Shown: positions 1 to 10,400 of the stretch, one piece after another
How positions within the stretch are numbered: the first letter of the stretch is position 1
How the letters are laid out: each line of letters starts with the position of its first letter
Origin: Liolophura sinensis
Taxonomy: Eukaryota; Mollusca; Polyplacophora; Chitonida; Chitonidae
Length of the DNA: 64,000 nt
Direction of reading: 5' to 3'
NCBI RefSeq assembly: GCF_032854445.1
Contig: NW_027018088.1
Location: 1 to 64,000 of the forward strand
Translations under genes and position numbers: made by a program
Notes under the pieces: generated by a model
What the model saw: only the letters and a program-made list of their open reading frames with translations
Told to the model about the DNA's origin: nothing
Databases searched by the model: none

Positions 1-635
1 TGTACAATCGCGACTGGTCATTACTATATTCAACTTTTCATTATAAGTTATGTGCCCTTCGGTAGCCCAGACGACGTCAAATCTTTGGGCCAAGCCCATT
101 TAACTCACCCAGCAAATGTCTTACTTCTAAGTCGAAGACAAACTCAATGTCTTTATCTACATGTAGAAAAACAACACCATTTGTATATAAAAAAAACACA
201 AGGTACTTGATACAGTCCGCTGTAAAAAGTACAATTGAACACTGACCCACATCAATAAGGTGCCAAAAGATTCGCAATTGGGCCAGGTATCTCCAGCTGT
301 TGAAAAATTGCAAATTTCCTTGGTTTCCATGGAGTAAGAGCCGTTGCTGGGCACGTGATCTTGACATCAATGATTATTCATTTGTGGCTACAGCCAAAAG
401 TATTGGTCGGAGAGCAACGCGGTTTGCACCATTCGATTTCTCGTCAAAAAATACGTCGGATTAGCCTCTTACCAGCAGCATTGGAACAGTTTTTCCACTT
501 TTGGATTTTTGCCTGTTATTTTTTCTAATTGAAATCGGCTACATTAACTATGTACAATCGCGACTGGTCATTACTATATTCAACTTTTCATTATAAGTTA
601 TGTGCCCTTCGGTAGCCCAGACGACGTCAAATCTT

Positions 636-648
636 TGGGCCAAGCCCA
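636..648 (+). other. TGGGC-NAA-GCCCA hairpin with variable loop (representative)
   Basis: A 5 bp stem TGGGC (636-640) and GCCCA (644-648) closes a 3-nt loop. The first loop base occurs as C in most copies, T at 5590, 7787, 11637 and 12186, G at 14388, and A in about 17 copies from 19338 to 41499. The stem is kept in almost all copies; exceptions are near 8883, 19896, 23193, 23743 and 25199. A second GCCCA lies upstream at 615-619, so TGGGC could pair either way. Confidence 0.55.
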
Positions 649-706
649 TTTAACTCACCCAGCAGTTGTCTTACTTCTAAGTCGAAGACAAACTCAATGT
701 CTTTAT

Positions 707-716
707 CTACATGTAG
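707..716. other. CTACATGTAG perfect 10 bp palindrome (representative)
   Basis: This is a perfect palindrome in almost every copy. It lies at the left breakpoint of the 194 bp deletion: both 356 bp copies break directly after ctacatgtaga. It is mutated to ctacatatag in the divergent copy beside the inversion. Confidence 0.65.
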
Positions 717-733
717 AAAAACCACACCATTTG

Positions 734-741
734 TATATAAA
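734..741 (+). promoter_or_regulatory. TATA-box-like element, one per monomer (representative)
   Basis: TATATAAA begins an A-tract and occurs at the same unit position in nearly every copy. It is on the plus strand in the forward arm and the minus strand in the reverse arm. It matches the core TATA-box consensus. A start site 25-30 bp downstream would fall in the 30-nt hairpin at 753-782. The element is absent from both 356 bp copies and is mutated in the copy at 52955. Satellites are often transcribed, but function here is inference; an AT-rich run could match by chance. Confidence 0.4.
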
Positions 742-752
742 AAAAACACAAG

Positions 753-782
753 GTACTTGATACAGTCCGCTGTAAAAAGTAC
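753..782 (+). other. Two-stem hairpin, one per monomer (representative)
   Basis: The outer stem is GTACTT (753-758) with AAGTAC (777-782), 6 bp. The inner stem is TACAG (761-765) with CTGTA (770-774), 5 bp, and the loop is TCCG. A symmetric 2 by 2 internal loop (GA opposite AA) separates the stems. This gives 11 pairs in 30 nt. The structure is intact in most copies. Copies of the tacatgataaagtctgc type lose one outer and one inner pair, and no compensating change is seen. It could form as RNA or as a DNA cruciform. Confidence 0.6.
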
Positions 783-901
783 AATTGAACACTGACCCAC
801 ATCAATAAGGTGCCAAAAGATGCGCAATTGGGCCAGGCATCTCCAGCTGTTGAAAAATTGCAAATTTCCTTGGTTTCCATGGAGTAAGAGCCGTTGCTGG
901 G

Positions 902-907
902 CACGTG
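902..907. promoter_or_regulatory. Canonical E-box CACGTG, one per monomer (representative)
   Basis: CACGTG sits in ggcacgtgatc and looked unchanged in every full-length copy I checked. It is the class B E-box bound by several bHLH factors in eukaryotes, so an array of this length would hold more than 100 sites. It is missing from the two 356 bp copies. A six-base match may be incidental. Confidence 0.35.
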
Positions 908-934
908 ATCTTGACATCAATAATTATTCATTTG

Positions 935-946
935 TGGCTACAGCCA
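935..946 (+). other. TGGCTACAGCCA near-palindrome (representative)
   Basis: Five base pairs of dyad symmetry surround a two-base centre (AC). In the eight zone 4 copies with ctatagcc the centre becomes AT, and the 12 bp TGGCTATAGCCA is then a perfect palindrome. In the three copies with ctactgcc the symmetry is broken. Confidence 0.6.
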
Positions 947-1468
947 AAAGTACTGGTCGGAGAGCAACGCGGTTTGCACCATTCGATTTCTCGTCAAAAA
1001 ATACGTCGGATTAGCCACTTACCAGCAGCATTGGAACAATTTTTCCACTCTTGGATTTTTGCCTGGTATTTTTTCTAATTGAAATCGGCTACATTAACTA
1101 TGTAAAATCGCGACTGGTCATTACTATATTCAACTTTTCATTATAAGTTATGTGCCCTTCGGTAGCCCAGACGACGTCAAATCTTTGGGCCAAGCCCATT
1201 TAACTCACCCAGCAGTTGTCTTACTTCTAAGTCGAAGACAAACTCAATGTCTTTATCTACATGTAGAAAAACCACACCATTTGTATATAAAAAAAACACA
1301 AGGTACTTGAGACAGTCCGCTGTAAAAAGTACAATTGAACACTGACCCACATCAATAAGGTGCCAAAAGATGCGCAATTGGGCCAGGCATCTCCAGCTGT
1401 TGAAAAATTGCAAATTTCTTTGGTTTCCATGGAGTAAGAGCCGTTGCTGGGCACGTGATCTTGACATC

Positions 1469-1482
1469 AATGATTATTCATT
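1469..1482 (+). other. AATGA-TTAT-TCATT dyad of A-type monomers (representative)
   Basis: A-type copies have a 5 bp stem AATGA/TCATT around TTAT. In B-type copies the G-to-A change removes one pair but creates the perfect 10 bp palindrome AATAATTATT. Both types therefore keep dyad symmetry at this site by different means. Confidence 0.55.
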
Positions 1483-4400
1483 TGTGGCTACAGCCAAAAG
1501 TATTGGTCGGAGAGCAACGCGGTTTGCACCTTTCGATTTCTCGTCAAAAAATACGTCGGATTAGCCTCTTACCAGCAGCATTGGAACAGTTTTTCCACTT
1601 TTGGATTTTTGCCTGTTATTTTTTCTAATTGAAATCGGCTACATTAACTATGTACAATCGCGACTGGTCATTACTATATTCAACTTTTCATTATAAGTTA
1701 TGTGCCCTTCGGTAGCCCAGACGACGTCAAATCTTTGGGCCAAGCCCATTTAACTCACCCAGCAGTTGTCTTACTTCTAAGTCGAAGACAAACTCAATGT
1801 CTTTATCTACATGTAGAAAAACCACACCATTTGTATATAAAAAAAACACAAGGTACTTGATACAGTCCGCTGTAAAAAGTACAATTGAACACTGACCCAC
1901 ATCAATAAGGTGCCAAAAGATGCGCAATTGGGCCAGGCATCTCCAGCTGTTGAAAAATTGCAAATTTCCTTGGTTTCCATGGAGTAAGAGCCGTTGCTGG
2001 GCACGTGATCTTGACATCAATAATTATTCATTTGTGGCTACAGCCAAAAGTACTGGTCGGAGAGCAACGCGGTTTGCACCATTCGATTTCTCGTCAAAAA
2101 ATACGTCGGATTAGCCTCTTACCAGCAGCATTGGAACAGTTTTTCCACTCTTGGATTTTTGCCTGGTATTTTTTCTAATTGAAATCGGCTACATTAACTA
2201 TGTACAATCGCGACTGGTCATTACTATATTCAACTTTTCATTATAAGTTATGTGCCCTTCGGTAGCCCAGACGACGTCAAATCTTTGGGCCAAGCCCATT
2301 TAACTCACCCAGCAAATGTCTTACTTCTAAGTCGAAGACAAACTCAATGTCTTTATCTACATGTAGAAAAACCACACCATTTGTATATAAAAAAAACACA
2401 AGGTACTTGATACAGTCCGCTGTAAAAAGTACAATTGAACACTGACCCACATCAATAAGGTGCCAAAAGATGCGCAATTGGGCCAGGCATCTCCAGCTGT
2501 TGAAAAATTGCAAATTTCCTTGGTTTCCATGGAGTAAGAGCCGTTGCTGGGCACGTGATCTTGACATCAATAATTATTCATTTGTGGCTACAGCCAAAAG
2601 TACTGGTCGGAGAGCAACGCGGTTTGCACCATTCGATTTCTCGTCAAAAAATACGTCGGATTAGCCTCTTACCAGCAGCATTGGAACAATTTTTCCACTC
2701 TTGGATTTTTGCCTGGTATTTTTTCTAATTGAAATCGGCTACATTAACTATGTACAATCGCGACTGGTCATTACTATATTTAACTTTTCATTATAAGTTA
2801 TGTGCCCTTCGGTAGCCCAGACGACGTCAAATCTTTGGGCCAAGCCCATTTAACTCACCCAGCAGTTGTCTTACTTCTAAGTCGAAGACAAACTCAATGT
2901 CTTTATCTACATGTAGAAAAACCACACCATTTGTATATAAAAAAAACACAAGGTACTTGATACAGTCCGCTGTAAAAAGTACAATTGAACACTGACCCAC
3001 ATCAATAAGGTGCCAAAAGATTCGCAATTGGGCCAGGCATCTCCAGCTGTTGAAAAATTGCAAATTTCCTTGGTTTCCATGGAGTAAGAGCCGTTGCTGG
3101 GCACGTGATCTTGACATCAATAATTATTCATTTGTGGCTACAGCCAAAAGTACTGGTCGGAGAGCAACGCGGTTTGCACCATTCGATTTCTCGTCAAAAA
3201 ATACGTCGGATTAGCCTCTTACCAGCAGCATTGGAACAGTTTTTCAACTTTTGGATTTTTGCCTGGTATTTTTTCTAATTGAAATCGGCTACATTAACTA
3301 TGTGCAATCGCGACTGGTCATTACTATATTCAAATTTTAACTATAAGTTATGTGCCCTTCGGTAGCCCAGACGACGTCAAATCTTTGGGCCAAGCCCATT
3401 TAACTCACCCAGCAAATGTCTTACTTCTAAGTCGAAGACAAACTCAATGTCTTTATCTACATGTAGAAAAACCACACCATTTGTATATAAAAAAAACACA
3501 AGGTACTTGATACAGTCCGCTGTAAAAAGTACAATTGAACACTTACCCACATCAATAAGGTGCCAAAAGATGCGCAATTGGGCCAGGCATCTCCAGCTGT
3601 TGAAAAATTGCAAATTTCCTTGGTTTCCATGGAGTAAGAGCCGTTGCTGGGCACGTGATCTTGACATCAATGATTATTCATTTGTGGCTACAGCCAAAAG
3701 TATTGGTCGGAGAGCAACGCGGTTTGCACCATTCGATTTCTCGTCAAAAAATACGTCGGATTAGCCTCTTACCAGCAGCATTGGAACAGTTTTTCCACTC
3801 TTGGATTTTTGCCTGGTATTTTTTCTAATTGAAATCGGCTACATTAACTATGTACAATCGCGACTGGTCATTACTATATTCAACTTTTCATTATAAGTTA
3901 TGTGCCCTTCGGTAGCCCAGACCACGTCAAATCTTTGGGCCAAGCCCATTTAACTCACCCAGCAAATGTCTTACTTCTAAGTCGAAGACAAACTCAATGT
4001 CTTTATCTACATGTAGAAAAACCACACCATTTGTATATAAAAAAAACACAAGGTACTTGATACAGTCCGCTGTAAAAAGTACAATTGAACACTGACCCAC
4101 ATCAATAAGGTGCCAAAAGATGCGCAATTGGGCCAGGCATCTCCAGCTGTTGAAAAATTGCAAATTTCCTTGGTTTCCATGGAGTAAGAGCCGTTGCTGG
4201 GCACGTGATCTTGACATCAATAATTATTCATTTGTGGCTACAGCCAAAAGTACTGGTCGGAGAGCAACGCGGTTTGCACCATTCGATTTCTCGTCAAAAA
4301 ATACGTCGGATTAGCCTCTTACCAGCAGCATTGGAACAGTTTTTCAACTTTTGGATTTTTGCCTGGTATTTTTTCTAATTGAAATCGGCTACATTAACTA

Positions 4401-7400
4401 TGTACAATCGCGACTGGTCATTACTATATTCAACTTTTCATTATAAGTTATGTGCCCTTCGGTAGCCCAGACGACGTCAAATCTTTGGGCCAAGCCCATT
4501 TAACTCACCCAGCAAATGTCTTACTTCTAAGTCGAAGACAAACTCAATGTCTTTATCTACATGTAGAAAAACCACACCATTTGTATATAAGAAAAACACA
4601 AGGTACTTGATACAGTCCGCTGTAAAAAGTACAATTGAACACTGACCCACATCAATAAGGTGCCAAAAGATGCGCAATTGGGCCAGGCATCTCCAGCTGT
4701 TGAAAAATTGCAAATTTCCTTGGTTTCCATGGAGTAAGAGCCGTTGCTGGGCACGTGATCTTGACATCAATGATTATTTATTTGTGGCTACAGCCAAAAG
4801 TATTGGTCGGAGAGCAACGCGGTTTGCACCATTCGATTTCTCGTCAAAAAATACGTCGGATTAGCCTCTTACCAGCAGCATTGGAACAGTTTTTCCACTC
4901 TTGGATTTTTGCCTGGTATTTTTTCTAATTGAAATCGGCTACATTAACTATGTACAATCGCGACTGGTCATTACTATATTCAACTTTTCATTATAAGTTA
5001 TGTGCCCTTCGGTAGCCCAGACGACGTCAAATCTTTGGGCCAAGCCCATTTAACTCACCCAGCAGTTGTCTTACTTCTAAGTCGAAGACAAACTCAATGT
5101 CTTTATCTACATGTAGAAAAACCACACCATTTGTATATAAAAAAAACACAAGGTACTTGATACAGTCCGCTGTAAAAAGTACAATTGAACACTGACCCAC
5201 ATCAATAAGGTGCCAAAAGATGCGCAATTGGGCCAGGCATCTCCAGCTGTTGAAAAATTGCAAATTTCCTTGGTTTCCATGGAGTAAGAGCCGTTGCTGG
5301 GCACGTGATCTTGACATCAATAATTATTATTTGTGGCTACAGCCAAAAGTACTGGTCGGAGAGTAACGCGGTTTGCACCATTCGATTTCTCGTCAAAAAA
5401 TACGTCGGATTAGCCTCTTACCAGCAGCATTGGAACAGTTTTTCAACTTTTGGATTTTTGCCTGGTATTTTTTCTAATTGAAATCGGCTACATTAACTAT
5501 GTACAATCGCGACTGGTCATTACTATATTCAACTTTTCATTATAAGTTATGTGCCCTTCGGTAGCCCAGACGACGTCAAATCTTTGGGCTAAGCCCATTT
5601 AACTCACCCAGCAGTTGTCTTACTTCTAAGTCGAAGACAAACTCAATGTCTTTATCTACATGTAGAAAAACCACACCATTTGTATATAAAAAAAACACAA
5701 GGTACTTGATACAGTCCGCTGTAAAAAGTACAATTGAACACTGACCACATCAATAAGGTGCCAAAAGATGCGCAATTGGGCCAGGCATCTCCAGCTGTTG
5801 TAAAATTGCAAATTTCCTTGGTTTCCATGGAGTAAGAGCCGTTGCTGGGCACGTGATCTTGACATCAATGATTATCATTTGTGGATACAGCCAAAAGTAT
5901 TGGTCGGAGAGCAACGCGGTTTGCACCATTCGATTTCTCGTCAAAAAATACGTCGGATTAGCCTCTTACCAGCAGCATTGGAACAGTTTTTCCACTTTTG
6001 GATTTTTGCCTAATATTTTTGCGAATTGAAATCGGCTACATTAACTATGTACAATCGCGACTGGTCATTACTATATTCAACTTTTCATTATAAGTTATGT
6101 GCCCTTCGGTAGCCCAGACGACGTCAAATCTTTGGGCCAAGCCCATTTAACTCACCCAGCAAATGTCTTACTTCTAAGTCGAAGACAAACTCAATGTCTT
6201 TATCTACATGTAGAAAAACCACACCATTTGTATATAAAAAAACACAAGGTACTTGATACAGTCCGCTGTGAAAAGTACAATTGAACACTGACCCACATCA
6301 ATAAGGTGCCAAAAGATGCGCAATTGGGCCAGGTATCTCCAGCTGTTGAAAAATTGCAAATTTCCTTGGTTTCCATGGAGTAAGAGCCGTTGCTGGGCAC
6401 GTGATCTTGACATCAATAATTATTCATTTGTGGTTACAGCCAAAAGTACTGGTCGGAGAGCAACGCTGTTTGCACCATTCGATTTCTCGTCAAAAAATAC
6501 GTCGGATTAGCCTCTTACCAGCAGCATTGGAACAGTTTTTCCACTTTTGGATTTTTGCCTGGTATTTTTTCTAATTGAAATCGGCTACATTAACTATGTA
6601 CAATCGCGACTGGTCATTACTATATTCAACTTTTCATTATAAGTTATGTGCCCTTCGGTAGCCCAGACGACGTCAAATCTTTGGGCCAAGCCCATTTAAC
6701 TCACCCAGCAAATGTCTTACTTCTAAGTCGAAGACAAACTCAATGTCTTTATCTACATGTAGAAAAACCACACCATTTGTATATAAAAAAAACACAAGGT
6801 ACTTGATACAGTCCGCTGTAAAAAGTACAATTGAACACTGACCCACATCAATAAGGTGCCAAAAGATGCGCAATTGGGCCAGGCATCTCCAGCTGTTGAA
6901 AAATTGCAAATTTCCTTGGTTTCCATGGAGTAAGAGCCGTTGCTGGGCACGTGATCTTGACATCAATGATTATTCATTTGTGGCTACAGCCAAAAGTATT
7001 GGTCGGAGAGCAACGCGGTTTGCACCATTCGATTTCTCGTCAAAAAATACGTCGGATTAGCCTCTTACCAGCAGCATTGGAACAGTTTTTCCACTCTTGG
7101 ATTTTTGCCTGGTATTTTTTCTAATTGAAATCGGCTACATTAACTATGTACAATCGCGACTGGTCATTACTATATTCAACTTTTCATTATAAGTTATGTG
7201 CCCTTCGGTAGCCCAGACGACGTCAAATCTTTGGGCCAAGCCCATTTAACTCACCCAGCAGTTGTCTTACTTCTAAGTCGAAGACAAACTCAATGTCTTT
7301 ATCTACATGTAGAAAAACCACACCATTTGTATATAAAAAAAACACAAGGTACTTGATACAGTCCGCTGTAAAAAGTACAATTGAACACTGACCCACATCA

Positions 7401-10400
7401 ATAAGGTGCCAAAAGATTCGCAATTGGGCCAGGCATCTCCAGCTGTTGAAAAATTGCAAATTTCCTTGGTTTCCATGGAGTAAGAGCCGTTGCTGGGCAC
7501 GTGATCTTGACATCAATAATTATTCATTTGTGGCTACAGCCAAAAGTACTGGTCGGAGAGCAACGCGGTTTGCACCATTCGATTTCTCGTCAAAAAATAC
7601 GTCGGATTAGCCTCTTACCAGCAGCATTGGAACAGTTTTTCAACTTTTGGATTTTTGCCTGGTCTTTTTGCGAATTGAAATCGGCTACATTAACTATGTA
7701 CAATCGCGACTGGTCATTACTATATTCAACTTTTCATTATAAGTTATGTGCCCTTCGGTAGCCCAGACGACGTCAAATCTTTGGGCTAAGCCCATTTAAC
7801 TCACCCAGCAAATGTCTTACTTCTAAGTCGAAGACAAACTCAATGTCTTTATCTACATGTAGAAAAACCACACCATTTGTATATAAAAAAAACACAAGGT
7901 ACTTGATACAGTCCGCTGTAAAAAGTACAATTGAACACTGACCCACATCAATAAGGTGCCAAAAGATGCGCAATTGGGCCAGGCATCTCCAGCTGTTGAA
8001 AAATGGCAAATTTCCTTGGTTTCCATGGAGTAAGAGCCGTTGCTGGGCACGTGATCTTGACATCAATGATTATTCATTTGTGGCTACAGCCAAAAGTATT
8101 GGTCGGAGAGCAACGCGGTTTGCACCATTCGATTTCTCGTCAAAAAATACGTCGGATTAGCCTCTTACCAGCAGCATTGGAACAGTTTTTCCACTTTTGG
8201 ATTTTTGCCTGGTATTTTTGCGAATTGAAATCGGCTACATTAACTATGTACAATCGCGACTGGTCATTACTATATTCAACTTTTCATTATAAGTTATGTG
8301 CCCTTCGGTAGCCCAGACGACGTCAAATCTTTGGGCCAAGCCCATTTAACTCACCCAGCAAATGTCTTACTTCTAAGTCGAAGACAAACTCAATGTCTTT
8401 ATCTACATGTAGAAAAACCACACCATTTGTATATAAAAAAAACACAAGGTACTTGATACAGTCCGCTGTAAAAAGTACAATTGAACACTGACCCACATCA
8501 ATAAGGTGCCAAAAGATGCGCAATTGGGCCAGGTATCTCCAGCTGTTGAAAAATTGCAAATTTCCTTGGTTTCCATGGAGTAAGAGCCGTTGCTGGGCAC
8601 GTGATCTTGACATCAATGATTATTCATTTGTGGCTACAGCCAAAAGTATTGGTCGGAGAGCAACGCGGTTTGCACCATTCGATTTCTCGTCAAAAAATAC
8701 GTCGGATTAGCCTCTTACCAGCAGCATTGGAACAGTTTTTCCACTCTTGGATTTTTGCCTGGTATTTTTTCTAATTGAAATCGGCTACATTAACTATGTA
8801 CAATCGCGACTGGTCATTACTATATTCAACTTTTCATTATAAGTTATGTGCCCTTCGGTAGCCCAGACGACGTCAAATCTTTAGGCCAAGCCCATTTAAC
8901 TCACCCAGCAGTTGTCTTACTTCTAAGTCGAAGACAAACTCAATGTCTTTATCTACATGTAGAAAAACCACACCATTTGTATATAAAAAAAACACAAGGT
9001 ACTTGATACAGTCCGCTGTAAAAAGTACAATTGAACACTGACCCACATCAATAAGGTGCCAAAAGATGCGCAATTGGGCCAGGCATCTCCAGCAGTTGAA
9101 AAATTGCAAATTTCCTTGGTTTCCATGGAGTAAGAGCCGTTGCTGGGCACGTGATCTTGACATCAATAATTATTCATTTGTGGCTACAGCCAAAAGTACT
9201 GGTCGGAGAGCAACGCTGTTTGCACCATTCGATTTCTCGTCAAAAAATACGTCGGATTAGCCTCTTACCAGCAGCATTGGAACAGTTTTTCAACTTTTGG
9301 ATTTTTGCCTGGTATTTTTTCTAATTGAAATCGGCTACATTAACTATGTACAATCGCGACTGGTCATTACTATATTCAACTTTTCATTATACGTTATGTG
9401 CCCTTCGGTAGCCCAGATGACGTCAAATCTTTGGGCCAAGCCCATTTAACTCACCCAGCAAATGTCTTACTTCTAAGTCGAAGACAAACTCAATGTCTTT
9501 ATCTACATGTAGAAAAACCACACCATTTGTATATAAAAAAAACACAAGGTACTTGATACAGTCCGCTGTATAAAGTACAATTGAACACTGACCCACATCA
9601 ATAAGGTGCCAAAAGATGCGCAATTGGGCCAGGCATCTCCAGCTGTTAAAAAATTGCAAATTTCCTTGGTTTCCATGGAGTAAGAGCCGTTGCTGGGCAC
9701 GTGATCTTGACATCAATGATTATTCAATTGTGGCTACAGCCAAAAGTATTGGTCGGAGAGCAACGCGGTTTGCACCATTCGATTTCTCGTCAAAAAATAC
9801 GTCGGATTAGCCTCTTACCAGCAGCATTGGAACAGTTTTTCCACTTTTGGATTTTTACCTGGTCTTTTTGCTAATTGAAATCGGCTACATTAACTATGTA
9901 CAATCGCGACTGGTCATTACTATATTCAACTTTTCATTATAAGTTATGTGCCCTTCGGTAGCCCAGACGACGTCAAATCTTTGGGCCAAGCCCATTTAAC
10001 TCACCCAGCAGTTGTCTTACTTCTAAGTCGAAGACAAACTCAATGTCTTTATCTACATGTAGAAAAACCACACCATTTGTATATAAAAAAAACACAAGGT
10101 ACTTGATACGGTCCGCTGTAAAAAGTACAATTGAACACTGACCCACATCAATAAGGTGCCAAAAGATGCGCAATTGGGCCAGGCATCTCCAGCTGTTGAA
10201 AAATTGCAAATTTCCTTGGTTTCCATGGAGTAAGAGCCGTTGCTGGGCACGTGATCTTGACATCAATAATTATTCATTTGTGGCTACAGCCAAAAGTACT
10301 GGTCGGAGAGCAACGCGGTTTGCACCATTCGATTTCTCGTCAAAAAATACGTCGGATTAGCCTCTTACCAGCAGCATTGGAACAGTTTTTCAACTTTTGG

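Larger units (their letters stand above)
627..920 (-). other. Recurring 97-codon open frame, probably not a gene
   Basis: On the strand opposite the monomer direction, an open frame beginning MMSRSRAQQRLLLHG and ending LNGLGPKI recurs in most copies of both arms. I recognise no domain. The middle is hydrophobic and rich in F, L and V. Variants shared between copies change the protein rather than being silent: RCLAQ/RYLAQ, LRIF/LHIF, VRHLL/VRQLL, LGPKI/LCPKI, NQGN/NHRN, DCIKYL/DFIMYL. A-tract length changes shift the frame in copies near 6204, 13355, 14454, 18849 and 36009. That pattern fits a neutral repeat whose open frame persists by homogenisation. Translation cannot be excluded from sequence alone. 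Confidence 0.6.
543..1092 (+). repeat. Representative full 550 bp monomer (B type)
   Basis: This copy is used as a map of the unit. In order it contains a GACGTC palindrome (623-628), a TGGGC-loop-GCCCA hairpin (636-648), a CTACATGTAG perfect palindrome (707-716), TATATAAA with an A-tract (734-746), a 30-nt two-stem hairpin (753-782), CCATGG (877-882), an E-box CACGTG (902-907), the near-palindrome TGGCTACAGCCA (935-946), and a T-tract-rich tail (about 1040-1075). It carries the B diagnostic pair: caataattatt instead of caatgattatt, and tactggtcgg instead of tattggtcgg. No stretch of it resembles a known coding domain, tRNA or rRNA. Confidence 0.95.

Noticed and set aside
77-370. Protein-coding gene family on the minus strand (97 codons per unit)
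   Set aside because: No recognisable domain; variants between copies are mainly amino-acid changing; several copies are frame-shifted; the frame is present only because the repeat is uniform.
613-689. RNA polymerase III A box and B box (tRNA or SINE origin)
   Set aside because: tagcccagacga partly fits the A box and agtcgaagac weakly recalls a B box, but each has mismatches at fixed positions and there is no tRNA fold.
820-1014. Plus-strand 64-codon frames beginning MRNWARH or MCNWARH
   Set aside because: They overlap the 97-codon frame on the other strand and show no domain. The A/B diagnostic sites and the M-type change alter residues freely.
1035-1075. Phased T-tracts giving intrinsic DNA curvature
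   Set aside because: Tract centres are about 8.5, 7.5 and 13.5 bp apart, not a regular 10.5 bp, so curvature is not supported by eye.
543-1092. CENP-B box
   Set aside because: The best candidates (cttcggtagcccag on the plus strand, cttcgacttagaag on the minus) have the TTCG core but lack the CGGG half.
543-1092. Hammerhead ribozyme, as found in some animal satellites
   Set aside because: The CUGANGA core is absent from both strands of the unit.
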